NCBI GenBank assembly: GCA_032718565.1
Contig: JAVGVS010000887.1
Coordinates: 1 to 64,000 of the forward strand
DNA length: 64,000 nt
DNA from: Distichodus sexfasciatus
Lineage: Eukaryota > Chordata > Actinopteri > Characiformes > Distichodontidae
Reading direction: 5' to 3'
Below the pieces are notes generated by a model. The model was given only the letters and a program-made list of their open reading frames with translations. It did no database searches and was not told the DNA's origin. The translations under genes and the position numbers were made by a program. Numbering within the stretch: position 1 is the stretch's first letter; each line of letters begins with the position of its first letter. Below are positions 25,047-35,428 of the stretch, in pieces.

Positions 25047-25482
25047 GACTTGTGACAGGAAGGTGAGAATGGGGCAGTCCAACACCACACATGTAGCCAA
25101 TGCTACATATAAGAAATTGAGAGTTTACTACAATTCTGAAAAAATGATTCTTGAGGAGCTTGTGATTGAGACGCAGACTGGGTTTCCGGAAACATCGACT
25201 GGAAACTACAGCACCAAAATGGTTTTTAAACGTGACTCAAGGTTGCGGTACATCAAAGTTCCTCCTCGAGACTTCATCAAAATTCATGAAGAGGGGGCCA
25301 TATACATCAGTGTGCTTGTGGAGGACGATAAAGATGAGACGACTTGCAGGGAAGTAATCTGCCGCAACTTTTACATTCCCTTCAACAGATCCTTCATTGT
25401 GACACAAAATGAAACTGTCAAATTCCAGATGTATGGTGGAAACATTTGGGTTGATGAAAGTGGATTAAACCATTATACTTGA
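25047..25482 (+). CDS. Small protein with myristoylation-type N-terminus, family not recognised
   Basis: A splice acceptor (TTTATTTCCAG, to 25046) precedes one coding exon. The likelier start is 25069 (MGQSNTTHVANATY) rather than 25063, because G at position 2 and T at 6 fit the N-myristoylation consensus. That gives 137 residues, ending YGGNIWVDESGLNHYT. Composition is even, without signal peptide or membrane segment. The pattern (hydrophobic strands, KKLRVYYNSEKMILEELVI, SRLRYIKVPPRDFIKI, ICRNFYIPFNRSFIVTQNETV) suggests a small beta-rich cytosolic fold. No function is assigned. Upstream exon(s) would be non-coding. Candidate polyadenylation signals lie at 25668 and 26206. Confidence 0.6.
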
Positions 25483-27200
25483 ATCAATGAAAAATGAACA
25501 GATTTCTTCCATTGCATAATTTTTGTTTGCTAATTTAGTTAAAATTCAAATGAAATATATATCATGAACTTAAATTTTAACTAAATTGCCACAAATGCAA
25601 ATATGCTGGGAGCAATGAATAATTCAAGCAAACTATCTCGCAAATATGAGCTGAACCAGTCAAAGAAAATAAAATAAAATCACTAATATGGACTGATGGA
25701 AGCAACAGAGAGAATAAAATAGGGAGGCAAATTTTAATTCCATTCTGCTTTTTCATGTCCTTACTATCTTGTGAGGGCGCTTTTGAAAGACAGAAAAACA
25801 CATTTATACATACTTCAGGTTTTACTATTTGTATTAGCTGGAAGTGTTCATATTTAGCATTATAAGCAGTTTTTTGTTTCATTCACTTTACCAAGCTTTT
25901 TAGTAATACACCACACCACCAGTATATTTGTCTTTGAGTTAAACTTGTGAAAACAGATCATTAGAATCACGTCCAGTAATTCTCAAAGTGTCTTGGCATT
26001 GAGTTGGCTTTCATGTTTACAAGATAATTTATGGTGTTTGTCCATGAAGTAATGTATGTTATTTTGAAAAACCAGACTTCAATGTAATATAATGGGATTG
26101 TGATGCATGTCATTGTATATTTTCACTTTTGTGTTGTATTTGTCTGATTAATGTGCTTACACTTAATTGAGTGCCATTATTATTGGCCAATATAAGCTAA
26201 GATGCAATAAATCAGTATCAGTGTTGACGACAATTAAATGACAAAAAGGAAATGAATAAACAGATGGAGGATTTTTGTTCATGTTACGTGTTTTGTGCTT
26301 GTGTAGTTTGTCTTTTATTTCAAATCAACACTGGTCCTAAATATCATCAACTGATCTCGCGTACTTATTTTTGACTGCCTACCCAAGAATATACTGTATT
26401 CTTTTCCAGAACAACGTACTCAGCAAATTCATACATATCTCTTCAATAGTGAGAGCTTTATGTACTAAAGTAAACCTCTATAAACATAACATTCTGAATT
26501 GTAATTATTTGGAATTGTAAGTAATTATTATTTCATGCTGACAATTCCTTAATACAAAGGACAGACTCAGTTGCCCTAACAACCTATAAAACAGTGATCA
26601 TAATGCTTGAAAACAAAATAAACAAGGACAAAAGAGGTGTTTAACCAAACGTAAGAAAAATATAAACAAACTAATAAATAAAAGAGACATTAAAGGGATG
26701 ACTAACATCAATACAGAACAAACAAGACATTAATTGCTGTTTTCAGCATAACTTTGTACCTTTGTGCCTTAGAGATTACTCCAAATGACTGTTTACTCAA
26801 AGTGGTTGGTTTTGCAGCATCCATAATTTATATGACATGCAGATCCAGAAAGGGTCTTGTTTGTTATGAGTTTCAGCTCTGAGCTTTCACTTTCAGAGAA
26901 CATTTTTGATTTCCTAAAATCTTTTAATTGCAATTGCTTTGAGCAATATTCGTACAATAACGACACAATATGTGTAATATGCCATACAGGAACTATGCAC
27001 TGAAATTTGCAACATTTTACCACGTTATACAGCTAAAAATGGTTACTAAAAAGTCTACGTTGACTGATAAGTAGCTTCTCTACTGACAAGCAACACAAAC
27101 ACAAACTGGACTTGTTAACAGAGGGACTGATGTTTTGAAGTGGACATTAACCAGGAGGACCGCTTGCACATTAAAATATGGTGAGGAAAATTGTAATTTT
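25483..27200. other. 3' flank and intergenic, AT-rich
   Basis: Contains AATAAA motifs (25668, 26206). No gene, RNA or repeat that I can name. Confidence 0.4.
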
Positions 27201-27213
27201 CCCTTCTTTACCA

Positions 27214-27229
27214 CCAGCAGAGGGCAGTG
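27214..27229 (+). promoter_or_regulatory. Single CTCF-like motif
   Basis: CCAGCAGAGGGCAGTG fits the CTCF core CCASYAGRKGGCRS at every position. It lies between the immune-receptor block and the downstream CpG-rich start region. Confidence 0.5.
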
Positions 27230-27639
27230 TTAAATAGTGTTTGCTACTAAAGCCTGGTAAAAAGATGTAGAATTTTGTCCAGTACACGCTTTCTTTTATT
27301 TTATTTTCCAAAAAAACAAGAACCTTACAACAGATAAAAGAAAACTAGTATTTGCCACATAAAATGGTTGGCAGTTCTTGTTTTCTTTTCCCTTATCTAA
27401 TTTCATCACGTTATTTTTCCTCTAAATCAAATATTTATTTCTTTAATGACTATTCATTAATGCTTCATGTTTGCATGCATCGTTGGCTAGCTAAAGGACT
27501 GTGCCTCATCAAGATTTATGTTAAGTTTCCAGGGATTTATTATTATTATTTTCCATTTTATTGTAAGGGGTTTTTTATTTATATGTGGTATAACTGCGAT
27601 GGAAATTTCCCACCAAAGAGAAAATCTCACAGCTACTTT

Positions 27640-27875
27640 TAAAAGCGTTGACAAAACCGAGCCAGGCTTAAGCAGATTAGCCGCCGTGACTGCTCGCTTT
27701 CCCGCCGCTGACTCATCGTTGCCTCACGCTCAGCTCCAGAACCTCCAGAACCGGACCGAACCGCCTCACCGGGGCCGGGGACAATGGCGGCTCTGAGAGG
27801 AAGCAAAATCTCCCCACTGTTCCTCTGCGAAAACGTGATTTGTTTACCAGAGACCCAAGACAAACGACAGTAGGA
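27640..27875 (+). promoter_or_regulatory. Orphan CpG-rich promoter-like region with YY1-type ATG
   Basis: GC/CpG-rich island in AT-rich surroundings. It has an AP-1 site (TGACTCA, 27710) and ACAATGGCGGCTC at 27782, the YY1 motif that often overlaps the start codon of housekeeping genes. From that ATG a 29-codon frame (MAALRGSKISPLFLCENV..) runs to TAG, and a donor-like AAAAC|GTGATT lies inside it. No downstream exon could be matched. Could be a non-coding RNA start, a gene remnant, or a far upstream promoter. Confidence 0.35.
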
Positions 27876-28429
27876 GTGAGGTTATTAATGAATAAGCTGA
27901 ACTTTTCATGGTTGGAGGTGTTTACTCAGTTCGCATCTCCATTTTGGGGCCTATTTTGCAAAACGCAAGATTTCAGACTATAACAGATGAATAAAGTTGC
28001 GTTCATATTACGTGACTTTATCTTATGGAAACCCATTTCTGTCACATGGATGAGGAAAAAAACACATTTATCCCAGATTTCAGACTTTTTATCTTGAAAT
28101 TCTAACATAGTAAGTCGAAATTCTAACTTTTCTATCTCAAATTGCGACGTACAACATCAGAATTTCGAGATAGAAATTAAACGTAGCCGTTCTGAGATTG
28201 AAAAAAATAATAAATCAAAAATTCAACCTATTAACACAGAATTATGAGATAAAAGATCAAAATTCCGAATAAATATGAATTCTTAGATTAAAAGTCAGAA
28301 TTCCTACTTAATAAGTAGGAATTTTGATATATATAAAATAATTTGGGGATAATTCTGGGATAAATGTTTATTGTTTTTTTCTCATCCAGGTGAGGGAAAC
28401 AGGCTTCCATATTATCCAGATATTTCAAC

Positions 28430-29170
28430 ATAATAATTTGTTTTTTCAGTAGCTTATCAGAATCTTATTTTTAAATGATGTAACTTAAAAAGAAGCTTTT
28501 TTTAAAAAAAAAATCAAAAGCCCTTACTAAAATTTTAGGCTTCTGGCAAACAGTTGCTATTAACTGTTGCCATTAAATTGTAAGCAAGATCATATTTTTA
28601 CATGCAAATTAGGTTTGTGGAACACTTGCAGTGGACTTCTAGCAAACTAAAAGTTCACTTCAAGTTTGCCATTACTGGCAGATTGTTTTGGCAAATAACT
28701 GGTGGCTGACAATAGCAGACTTGTGGCAACATATTCTGGCAAACCTCACTGTTTGCAACAAATTAACCGCAAACCTGGCACAAACATTTTGTTTTTGTAA
28801 GCATGGCAATATAGCAGAAAATCACTACATCGTTACACATTTTTTTTCCTTTACAAAGGGAAAACCTGCCTTTACCTGGTATTTTCAACTAGGTTTCTGA
28901 TTGGCTGAATTTACAGAAGTGGCTCATGCTCATTGTATCACGGCACGCTGCTGATAGGCGCTGCAAGATGGAGTCGGAGGATGGAGTCCACCTTGGTGAA
29001 GATGGTAGCAAGAATTTGTGTCCATGAAATAGCTTCACTGAAGTAAGCAATTATTTCCCTCTTTGTATTGTATTAGGGTAGATAACTATTATATTGAAAC
29101 AGTAGGTTGCCTGTAGCCTTTTAACCATGAGTAGCTTGTAGCTTGAAGATATTTAAAAGTAGCTTCCAGT
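28430..29170 (+). mobile_element. Dispersed repeat copy 1 (TAGCTTGTAGCTTG family)
   Basis: Shares TTTTTTCAGTAGCTTATCAG, GTTTCTGATTG..GGCAGAAGTGG-type sequence, TGCAAGATGGAGTC, GTCCACCTTGG and GTAGCTTGTAGCTTGAA with the copy at 37930-38710. Copy 1 holds about 300 bp not present in copy 2. Confidence 0.6.
28545..28850 (+). mobile_element. Nested repeat inside copy 1, also at 61720-62110
   Basis: ACATGCAAATTAGGTTTG, CTTGCAGTGGACTTCTAGCAAA, GGTGGCTGACAATAGCA and ACATTTTGTTTTTGTAAG recur in reverse complement within 61720-62110, inside an slc38a3 intron. Absence from the 37.9-kb copy indicates insertion into copy 1. Confidence 0.55.
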
Positions 29171-31371
29171 CTTCATTTTGAAGCAGATCTTAACACTCCA
29201 ATTAACAAAGACCAATGAACTTAAACATAATGTTTGCACCACTTCTTTATGAGCTGCCTACATCTCATATATACAAGTTGTTTAAGAAATATTTAATACA
29301 TTTAATACATTTAACCAACAATAGAAATGACAAACACTGATCCAGCAAACTGATTTAAATTTAGGACACCAACTAAATTGTGTTCTCGATCCTTAACCAA
29401 TTTCACAAGCAGCAAAACCCATAATAATTAACAAATTACCATCATCAACCAGGTAAAATCTGTACTAATAGTAAAGACTTTTCCAGAAAGGACACACAAT
29501 GGCAAATGTTCTGAGAGAATTTTTATTGCAAGACCTGTTGCATCACATTACCACAGTTTTCATGCTCCACGACCTCACCTCTTTTTCACTTTGATCTTTT
29601 TACTGACAGATGCATTACAAGGACATGGTTTCACATTTACTTTCATGGACGCGTTGATCATACACTTGTTTTTGTCTTCGCAGCTGTAATCTCAGAACCC
29701 AATATTAAAGTCCCTTTCAAGATTTTGCTCCTTTCAAGGCTGCTTATGTAAGACTTTGAGGAAATAAACAGAAAACTAGAGCAACAGTTTCCTCCTTTTC
29801 CGTCTTCCCCGCCGTAGAACACTCTCAGATGTTAATCCAGACCCCTGCAATGTGAGGGAAGTCTAGAGCTGTCTTCAGATTTAGCACCAAGCGTCTTTTT
29901 TATTTATTTATTAGTTTACGAAAGTGTTCCGAGGGCCAGCCGATGACGTGCGTGAAATCTCTGCAGGGAGAGCTGTCAGGGGCTTTTAAATCACTCTCAT
30001 CCTCCTCGAGTGTTAGTCATCCCTGCTTTTGATGGTCATGCTCAGGAATAAAGATCCATTTTGGAAATAAAATGGCAAAATTGCCTGGTTTAAATGACTC
30101 CCTTTCTACGTTGCCCTTTATTTCATTTAGTCATTTGGTCTGCATGCAGGTGGACATAGGTCGTCATTGCATCTGTACAATATGTAGAAGTCTGAAAAGG
30201 TTAAAAGGTTAACAAATAATAATAAACATATGGCAGTCTACCATAGTTCATAGGTATAATAGAACTGAGAAAGTCATACTTTGAATGACACAACTTCCTG
30301 TTCCTTAGTAGTTTAAACGTAGCGCATGAGAAGGGGAGCTACTTCCAACCAGCTGTATGCAAAGGTCTCGTATCTGACGCTAATGAATTTTCTGTTGCAT
30401 ATTGTGACATTTGAAAACTTGTCTACAAGCAGACGTGAAAACTGAGTCTTCCCAAATCCTATCTTTGGTCGGAGGTTTCTGAAATAATCTTTTTCAGTGA
30501 ATTAAACCCTCCGTTTTTGTGTAAATGGAAGGCGAAAATGCATGGATATGTAATTGTTTTCCCAGATACCCAGCAGTGTGTAAACGGGGTCTCTGTCATT
30601 ACAAGAAATACTTGACCCCAGAGTCTTAAAGTTAAGTGCTTTCATTAGTTTGTTTTCAAAATTTGAGCGTAATTTTCAAATCCTCATAATTTCAAAAATG
30701 TTAAAGTTATGTGGCGTACAATTCACCGTTCAGTTCGCTGTTGTACCAATTGAAGATTGGCTTAAAGAAAGTGCAAATTACACCACTAGTTAAATTCTGC
30801 CAATGAGTTCTGAATGCATTTTTTGTGGAACTTTAAGTAGTGTTATAATGCTAAAAATTATCTGCACAGATAATTTGTAATTCCAAATAAATAATATCTG
30901 AACATTTTCCAACCTCAAATAACGTAAATATTATTCCAAAAAGGTGGAACATGGTACATATGAAAACAACATGTGCCAACCCTTGACCTGACTGTAATAG
31001 AGGAATAAAAAGAGAGTGTGTGTTTTTATTTTTTTCCTAGCACACATCTCCTTTCCTGTTGAGGCCTCTGCACCTTTGTCGTGAATATGAGCCAGGACAG
31101 GTAAATAAACTGAGTCACATGAGCGTATTTGAGACAGTTAACCTTCAGTACGGATCAATTTACCGTGGCGTGAACCATTCACTAAAGCCAGGGCTGAATT
31201 TCTTTGATATGCTGAAAAGGTTACAGCTTCTAAAGTCGATTTCTGGAAAAGGGCAACTTTTAAGGCCCAGCATTAAGCACTTCGTACTTTAGTAATTCTA
31301 CTAATAATTCATGTAAAAATTATTATTGCAGTCTGTATATTTTTGGGCGGTTGCCTTGTGGTTTTCTTCTC

Positions 31372-31515
31372 ATTTACATTAACATTTACTGCATTTAGTA
31401 GACACTCTTATCCAAAGCGACTTCCATTTCCTAATTATCAGAGCAACTTGCAGTGAAGGGACTTGCTTAAGGACCAGTGGATGTAGTTGTTCTTGAGGTA
31501 GGATTCGAACCACAT
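31372..31515 (-). mobile_element. SINE fragment, reverse orientation
   Basis: ACTGCATTTAGTAGACACTC, TTATCCAAAGCGACTT, GGGACTTGCTTAAGG and GGATTCGAACCAC are the reversed tail and B-box end of a common fish tRNA-derived SINE. Confidence 0.6.
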
Positions 31516-32889
31516 TCTCACAGAAAGGGAGAATGATTCTTGTGAATATGCTGGGAGTTTTGAGCTAAATGAATGGTTACATTTGAGTCGGAGTGGAAGC
31601 CAAATGTCCGTCCTCGGGTGACCTGTCCAAGTTTTCCTTGCTCTACGGGGCGGCTTTCGGACTCTGGCTACGATTCAGGGACAAAGAGATTCTAGGCCAG
31701 CGTGGGGTGTCGAGTCACCACTTGTCAGTGGAACTTTCCTCTGTGTGTGTGTGTGTGTGTGTGTGGCCTCTACATCACTGAGTCATCAGTCTCTCAGCAT
31801 GTTAAACCAGCGGAACAGGAGTCATGATCTTCATGCTGCACCTTGTTGCTCATACACACACTGTCCACTTTATTAGGAACCCCAAACCCTCAAACTGAAA
31901 TACGTCTCGTGGGCAATGTTAGGCTGAGGTACTCAGTACCGTTTTGACACTCTCCAGCCCTCCTCTGACCCAGTCGCCAAGCCGTCATCGCAGTTTGGTC
32001 GTAGTTAAAGTCACTGAAGTCCATTTTACAACACATTAACTTCAAGTATAGTATATCCCACTCACTACCAGGTGAAGCAGCGTTATTCGCTTATAAGAAT
32101 GGTCATATTTTTTTGGCTGATGCATCTAAAAGATCTCAGACTGTTTCATGCAGAAATGATTTCTCCAGACAAAGATTAAATCCGTCTCATTTCATACAAT
32201 TTTTCAGTGAGTTCAGGTCATTCAGTTCGTCTGGCAATTCTTCACAATGGGGTACATCTGACCTTAATAAACTTTACATCAACGCAGAGGCCAGATTAAT
32301 TTCTGGAGGATTCGCTAGGTTTTTCTGAGCATTTTTAGCTTGTGAGACTGGTACAGTTTCTTGGTTCACTTCTCCCTTCTGGCTAAATAAACCTTTGACT
32401 GTTTGCTTTTGGCCTGCGTCATGTCTCTGACCCATAAGTTACATTCTGGGGGGCGGTTTCGGACCAACGGGTCGATTGTATTTCCACCCCTCTCTCAAAC
32501 GGCCTGGCCTGATTATATTCACTCTGATTAAAATTAATGTGCAGCTTTATGTTGTAACTTCATCTGAGAACAAGATATTGAACGTTAAAAAAGAAATTGT
32601 TTAACTAACTTATGATGTATCATATTCCGATCATTTTCTCTCATATGTGTGTGGGCAGATTTTTAGGCAACTATGAGGTTTTGATTGTCTAATATTTGTC
32701 AGATTTATGTAACGTTGTAAAAATCGGGATGTAGTGATACATTGATCTACATCGATACATTGAGTCAACGATAAACCAGCCCTTAGCATCAGTCCGAGAT
32801 GAAAATAACGATCAGACATTATTGATTCAAGTCAGTTATATTCATATACGTATATCATAAAAACAAAATATCATTTGACTATGTTAAAG

Positions 32890-33200
32890 GATTTCGTGGA
32901 TCTTTTTTGAGATTTTTGTGTCCTAAAATGCCTGATTTTGCAGCAGCTTTTCTGAAGAATTCTGATGTTTTTAGGCGTTTTGTCCGCCTTTATAAAGATT
33001 CTTTAACAATTCATTAAATTGAATGGAACAAAACCAATATTACTTTTATTAACCATTAATCATTTAGTTATTTTTGAAGGTAAATGTGAGGCGTTTTTGT
33101 CACATATTTCTTGCGTCTTCTAAAGTGACAAGGAAGTGAGTTCTCTGACGTACGGCTCAATGTTTTGCTGGAAATGGCAATGAATCCTGGAGGGTCTGGA
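32890..33200. mobile_element. Dispersed repeat shared with 45625-45960
   Basis: Common stretches are GCAGCAGCTTTTCT / GCGGCAGCTTTTCT, TTTTTAGGCGTTTTGT, GATTCTTTAACAATT, GGAACAAAACCA, and AACAAGGAAGTGAGTTC with CTATGGCTCAACGTTTT-type sequence. The ends look inverted (CCCTCCAGG at 45629, CCTGGAGGG at 33187), suggesting a DNA transposon remnant of unknown class. Confidence 0.5.
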
Positions 33201-33821
33201 ATGGGCTTTGTGATGTCGGTAGACACTGAATTGCTGTTGAATTGCCAAAATATTGTAACGTCATGAACTTGTGATTTTAAGTATAAAAAGTAGAAACTAC
33301 AGAAGCTAAAAGAGGTAAAAGATTTGCTTTTGGTTCCTGAGGTTAGGCTTAGGCCTAGGTGTAGCATTACTTCCATCTAGTTTTGATGGGTCAATGTCAG
33401 TACCTTACGATGATGATGTGTAACAATGTGGGAACCTCACAGACCTCTCACTGTCATGTTGTCTGTTCTCTTCCAAAGTACTATTTTGGGTTTTAAACCT
33501 AAAAATACCACAGGCTTTGCAGTGAACTGATGAATATGAGATTTGTCCTGCCAAGTCTTGTTCTAAGAACAGCTAAGTGATTATTACCTACAGTAGGTCT
33601 ACATTCACCAAACTAAACATTCCCACAGTTTAACTTCAGCGCTCGGGACATTTTGGGCCAGCTCTTTTCCACAAGAAAGGGGCCACAAAGAAAGGGACAC
33701 TCCACCCAAACATGTTCACGTGGCTAACAGTGAATGAACGCTAGATTCTTACAGTCTTACAGTAAAGTGAGAGTTTAAGGTCAAATGCGAAATTCCATTT
33801 CAGAATCTAAAATGTTTATTT

Positions 33822-33869
33822 TATATATATATATATCTATATCTATATCTATATCTATATCTATCTATA
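33822..33869. repeat. (TATCTA)n microsatellite
   Basis: TA units passing into TATCTA units. Confidence 0.9.
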
Positions 33870-34539
33870 CAGTATTAAAAACATCAGAAAAAGTGCATTT
33901 TACAAATAGACACTCTCCAACATGGCACGCTAACAGAAGGACGCAGCTGTGATCGGAATTCACAAGCTGTTCAGGGTTCTTCTAAATGTCACACCCGCCT
34001 CTTTCATCTGGACTGTGTGGCCATTTGCTATAAAGCAGGGCACAGGCCGGAGTCTGGCTGCTGAAAGCATTCCTCCAGCTTCTCTCAGGTCTCTGTGGCT
34101 GGGAGAGAGACAGAGCAGCCAGAGGCCAACATGGCGGGACGACCAGGACAAGAGGTGCAGGCCTGCAGCCAGAACCGCACACCGTCTCCCAGGCCAGGAA
34201 GAGAAAGAGAGGGGGAACGCTCTTTTCTGTTTCTTTAACCCAAAGTACTTACACAAAACTCTTCTCCATGGCACAAAAAGCTGCCATTCCCTTGGAAAAA
34301 AAAATCCTGGCATGTAAACCAACGCTACACAGTTACACAGACGAGATAGAGCTTCCAAATTTGACTCATTAAGAAGTAGAAAAATCAGCATTTTTGCACA
34401 CTTCAGCCCACTGCGCATCTGCACGCCTCAATCCTTTAACTTGTTCTTTCTCCACTCACTTTTCTTTCTCTCCCCTTTTATTTGATTAGCCGCGCTTCTC
34501 CTTTTGTGTGGCCGTGCATTTAGTGCTTTTGAAGGGCAA

Positions 34540-34800
34540 TTCAACACCTCTCTGTAAGCCTTGCTCCGTCTCTCCTCATTAAAGCCAGCCGCGCGTTATT
34601 GGCTCTCTTTAATCAGGTACTGCACGGTGCTCATCTCCCGTCACCTGCTGCCGAGTCGTCGCGGCCTCCGGCTCTCTCCGCCTACACTGTCTGAGCGAGT
34701 GGGCAGGCAGAGAAACCTCATTAGCTTTAGCGCTCACGCTAAATCACCAAGAGAATTAGCACCTGATTGCATAAGCATGACTCCACTCTGGGAAACGTGA
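34540..34800. other. GC-richer non-coding block, possible regulatory element
   Basis: Complex, non-repetitive sequence with several homeodomain-type ATTA/TAAT cores (CTCATTAAAG, CTTTAATCAG, CATTAGCTTTAGC, GAATTAGCACC) in low-complexity surroundings. No splice or coding signal. Looks like a conserved enhancer candidate; inference only. Confidence 0.25.
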
Positions 34801-35341
34801 GCCTCCAACACCCTGATCAAACGTGTCTCTTCTCTTCTTCATTATTGATGACTGACCCGTGTACTGCTTGTATGGGCTCTGTGTGAAGGATGAGGTGTCC
34901 CAGAGTTTAGAAGACATTAAGAATTTTTTTTAATCATTTGATCTTTCTTGAGGTGAATTTGTTTTGCTCCCATGCTGGTTTTTGTCTTACTGTATCACTC
35001 AGTAAGTGGAGTACAGAGGAATAATCTTGGGTGTACAGTATATGTGTATATGTTATAGTGCGTTACAGTGTATGTGTGTTAGTTTGTGTGGTATTGGTGT
35101 GTTCTTTGAAGTGTGTGTGTGTGTGTTAGTGTGTTATAGTGTAAGTGTGTGTGTGTTGGTGTGTTCTCTGAAGTGTGTGTGTGTAAGTGTGGGTGTGTGT
35201 TGCTGGGGGGAACAATAACAAACAGCAGCTCTGTAGTGGGACAGATGTCCAGAGCTGATAAACTCATCAAAGCTGCCCAGTTCTGTCTCACACACCGCTG
35301 TCTTCACCGCCTCAACCTCACCCCAAAATTTGAATTTCACA

Positions 35342-35342
35342 T

Positions 35343-35419
<77 letters not shown>

Positions 35420-35428
35420 TATATATAT
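35342..35428. repeat. (TA)n microsatellite with CATA interruption
   Basis: Long alternating TA with a short ACATACATAC interruption; preceded at 35100-35205 by GT-rich simple sequence. Confidence 0.95.

Noticed and set aside
33960..34424. 154-codon minus-strand frame and its plus-strand partner
   Set aside because: GC-richer region open in several frames; no domain, splice context or codon pattern supports a protein.
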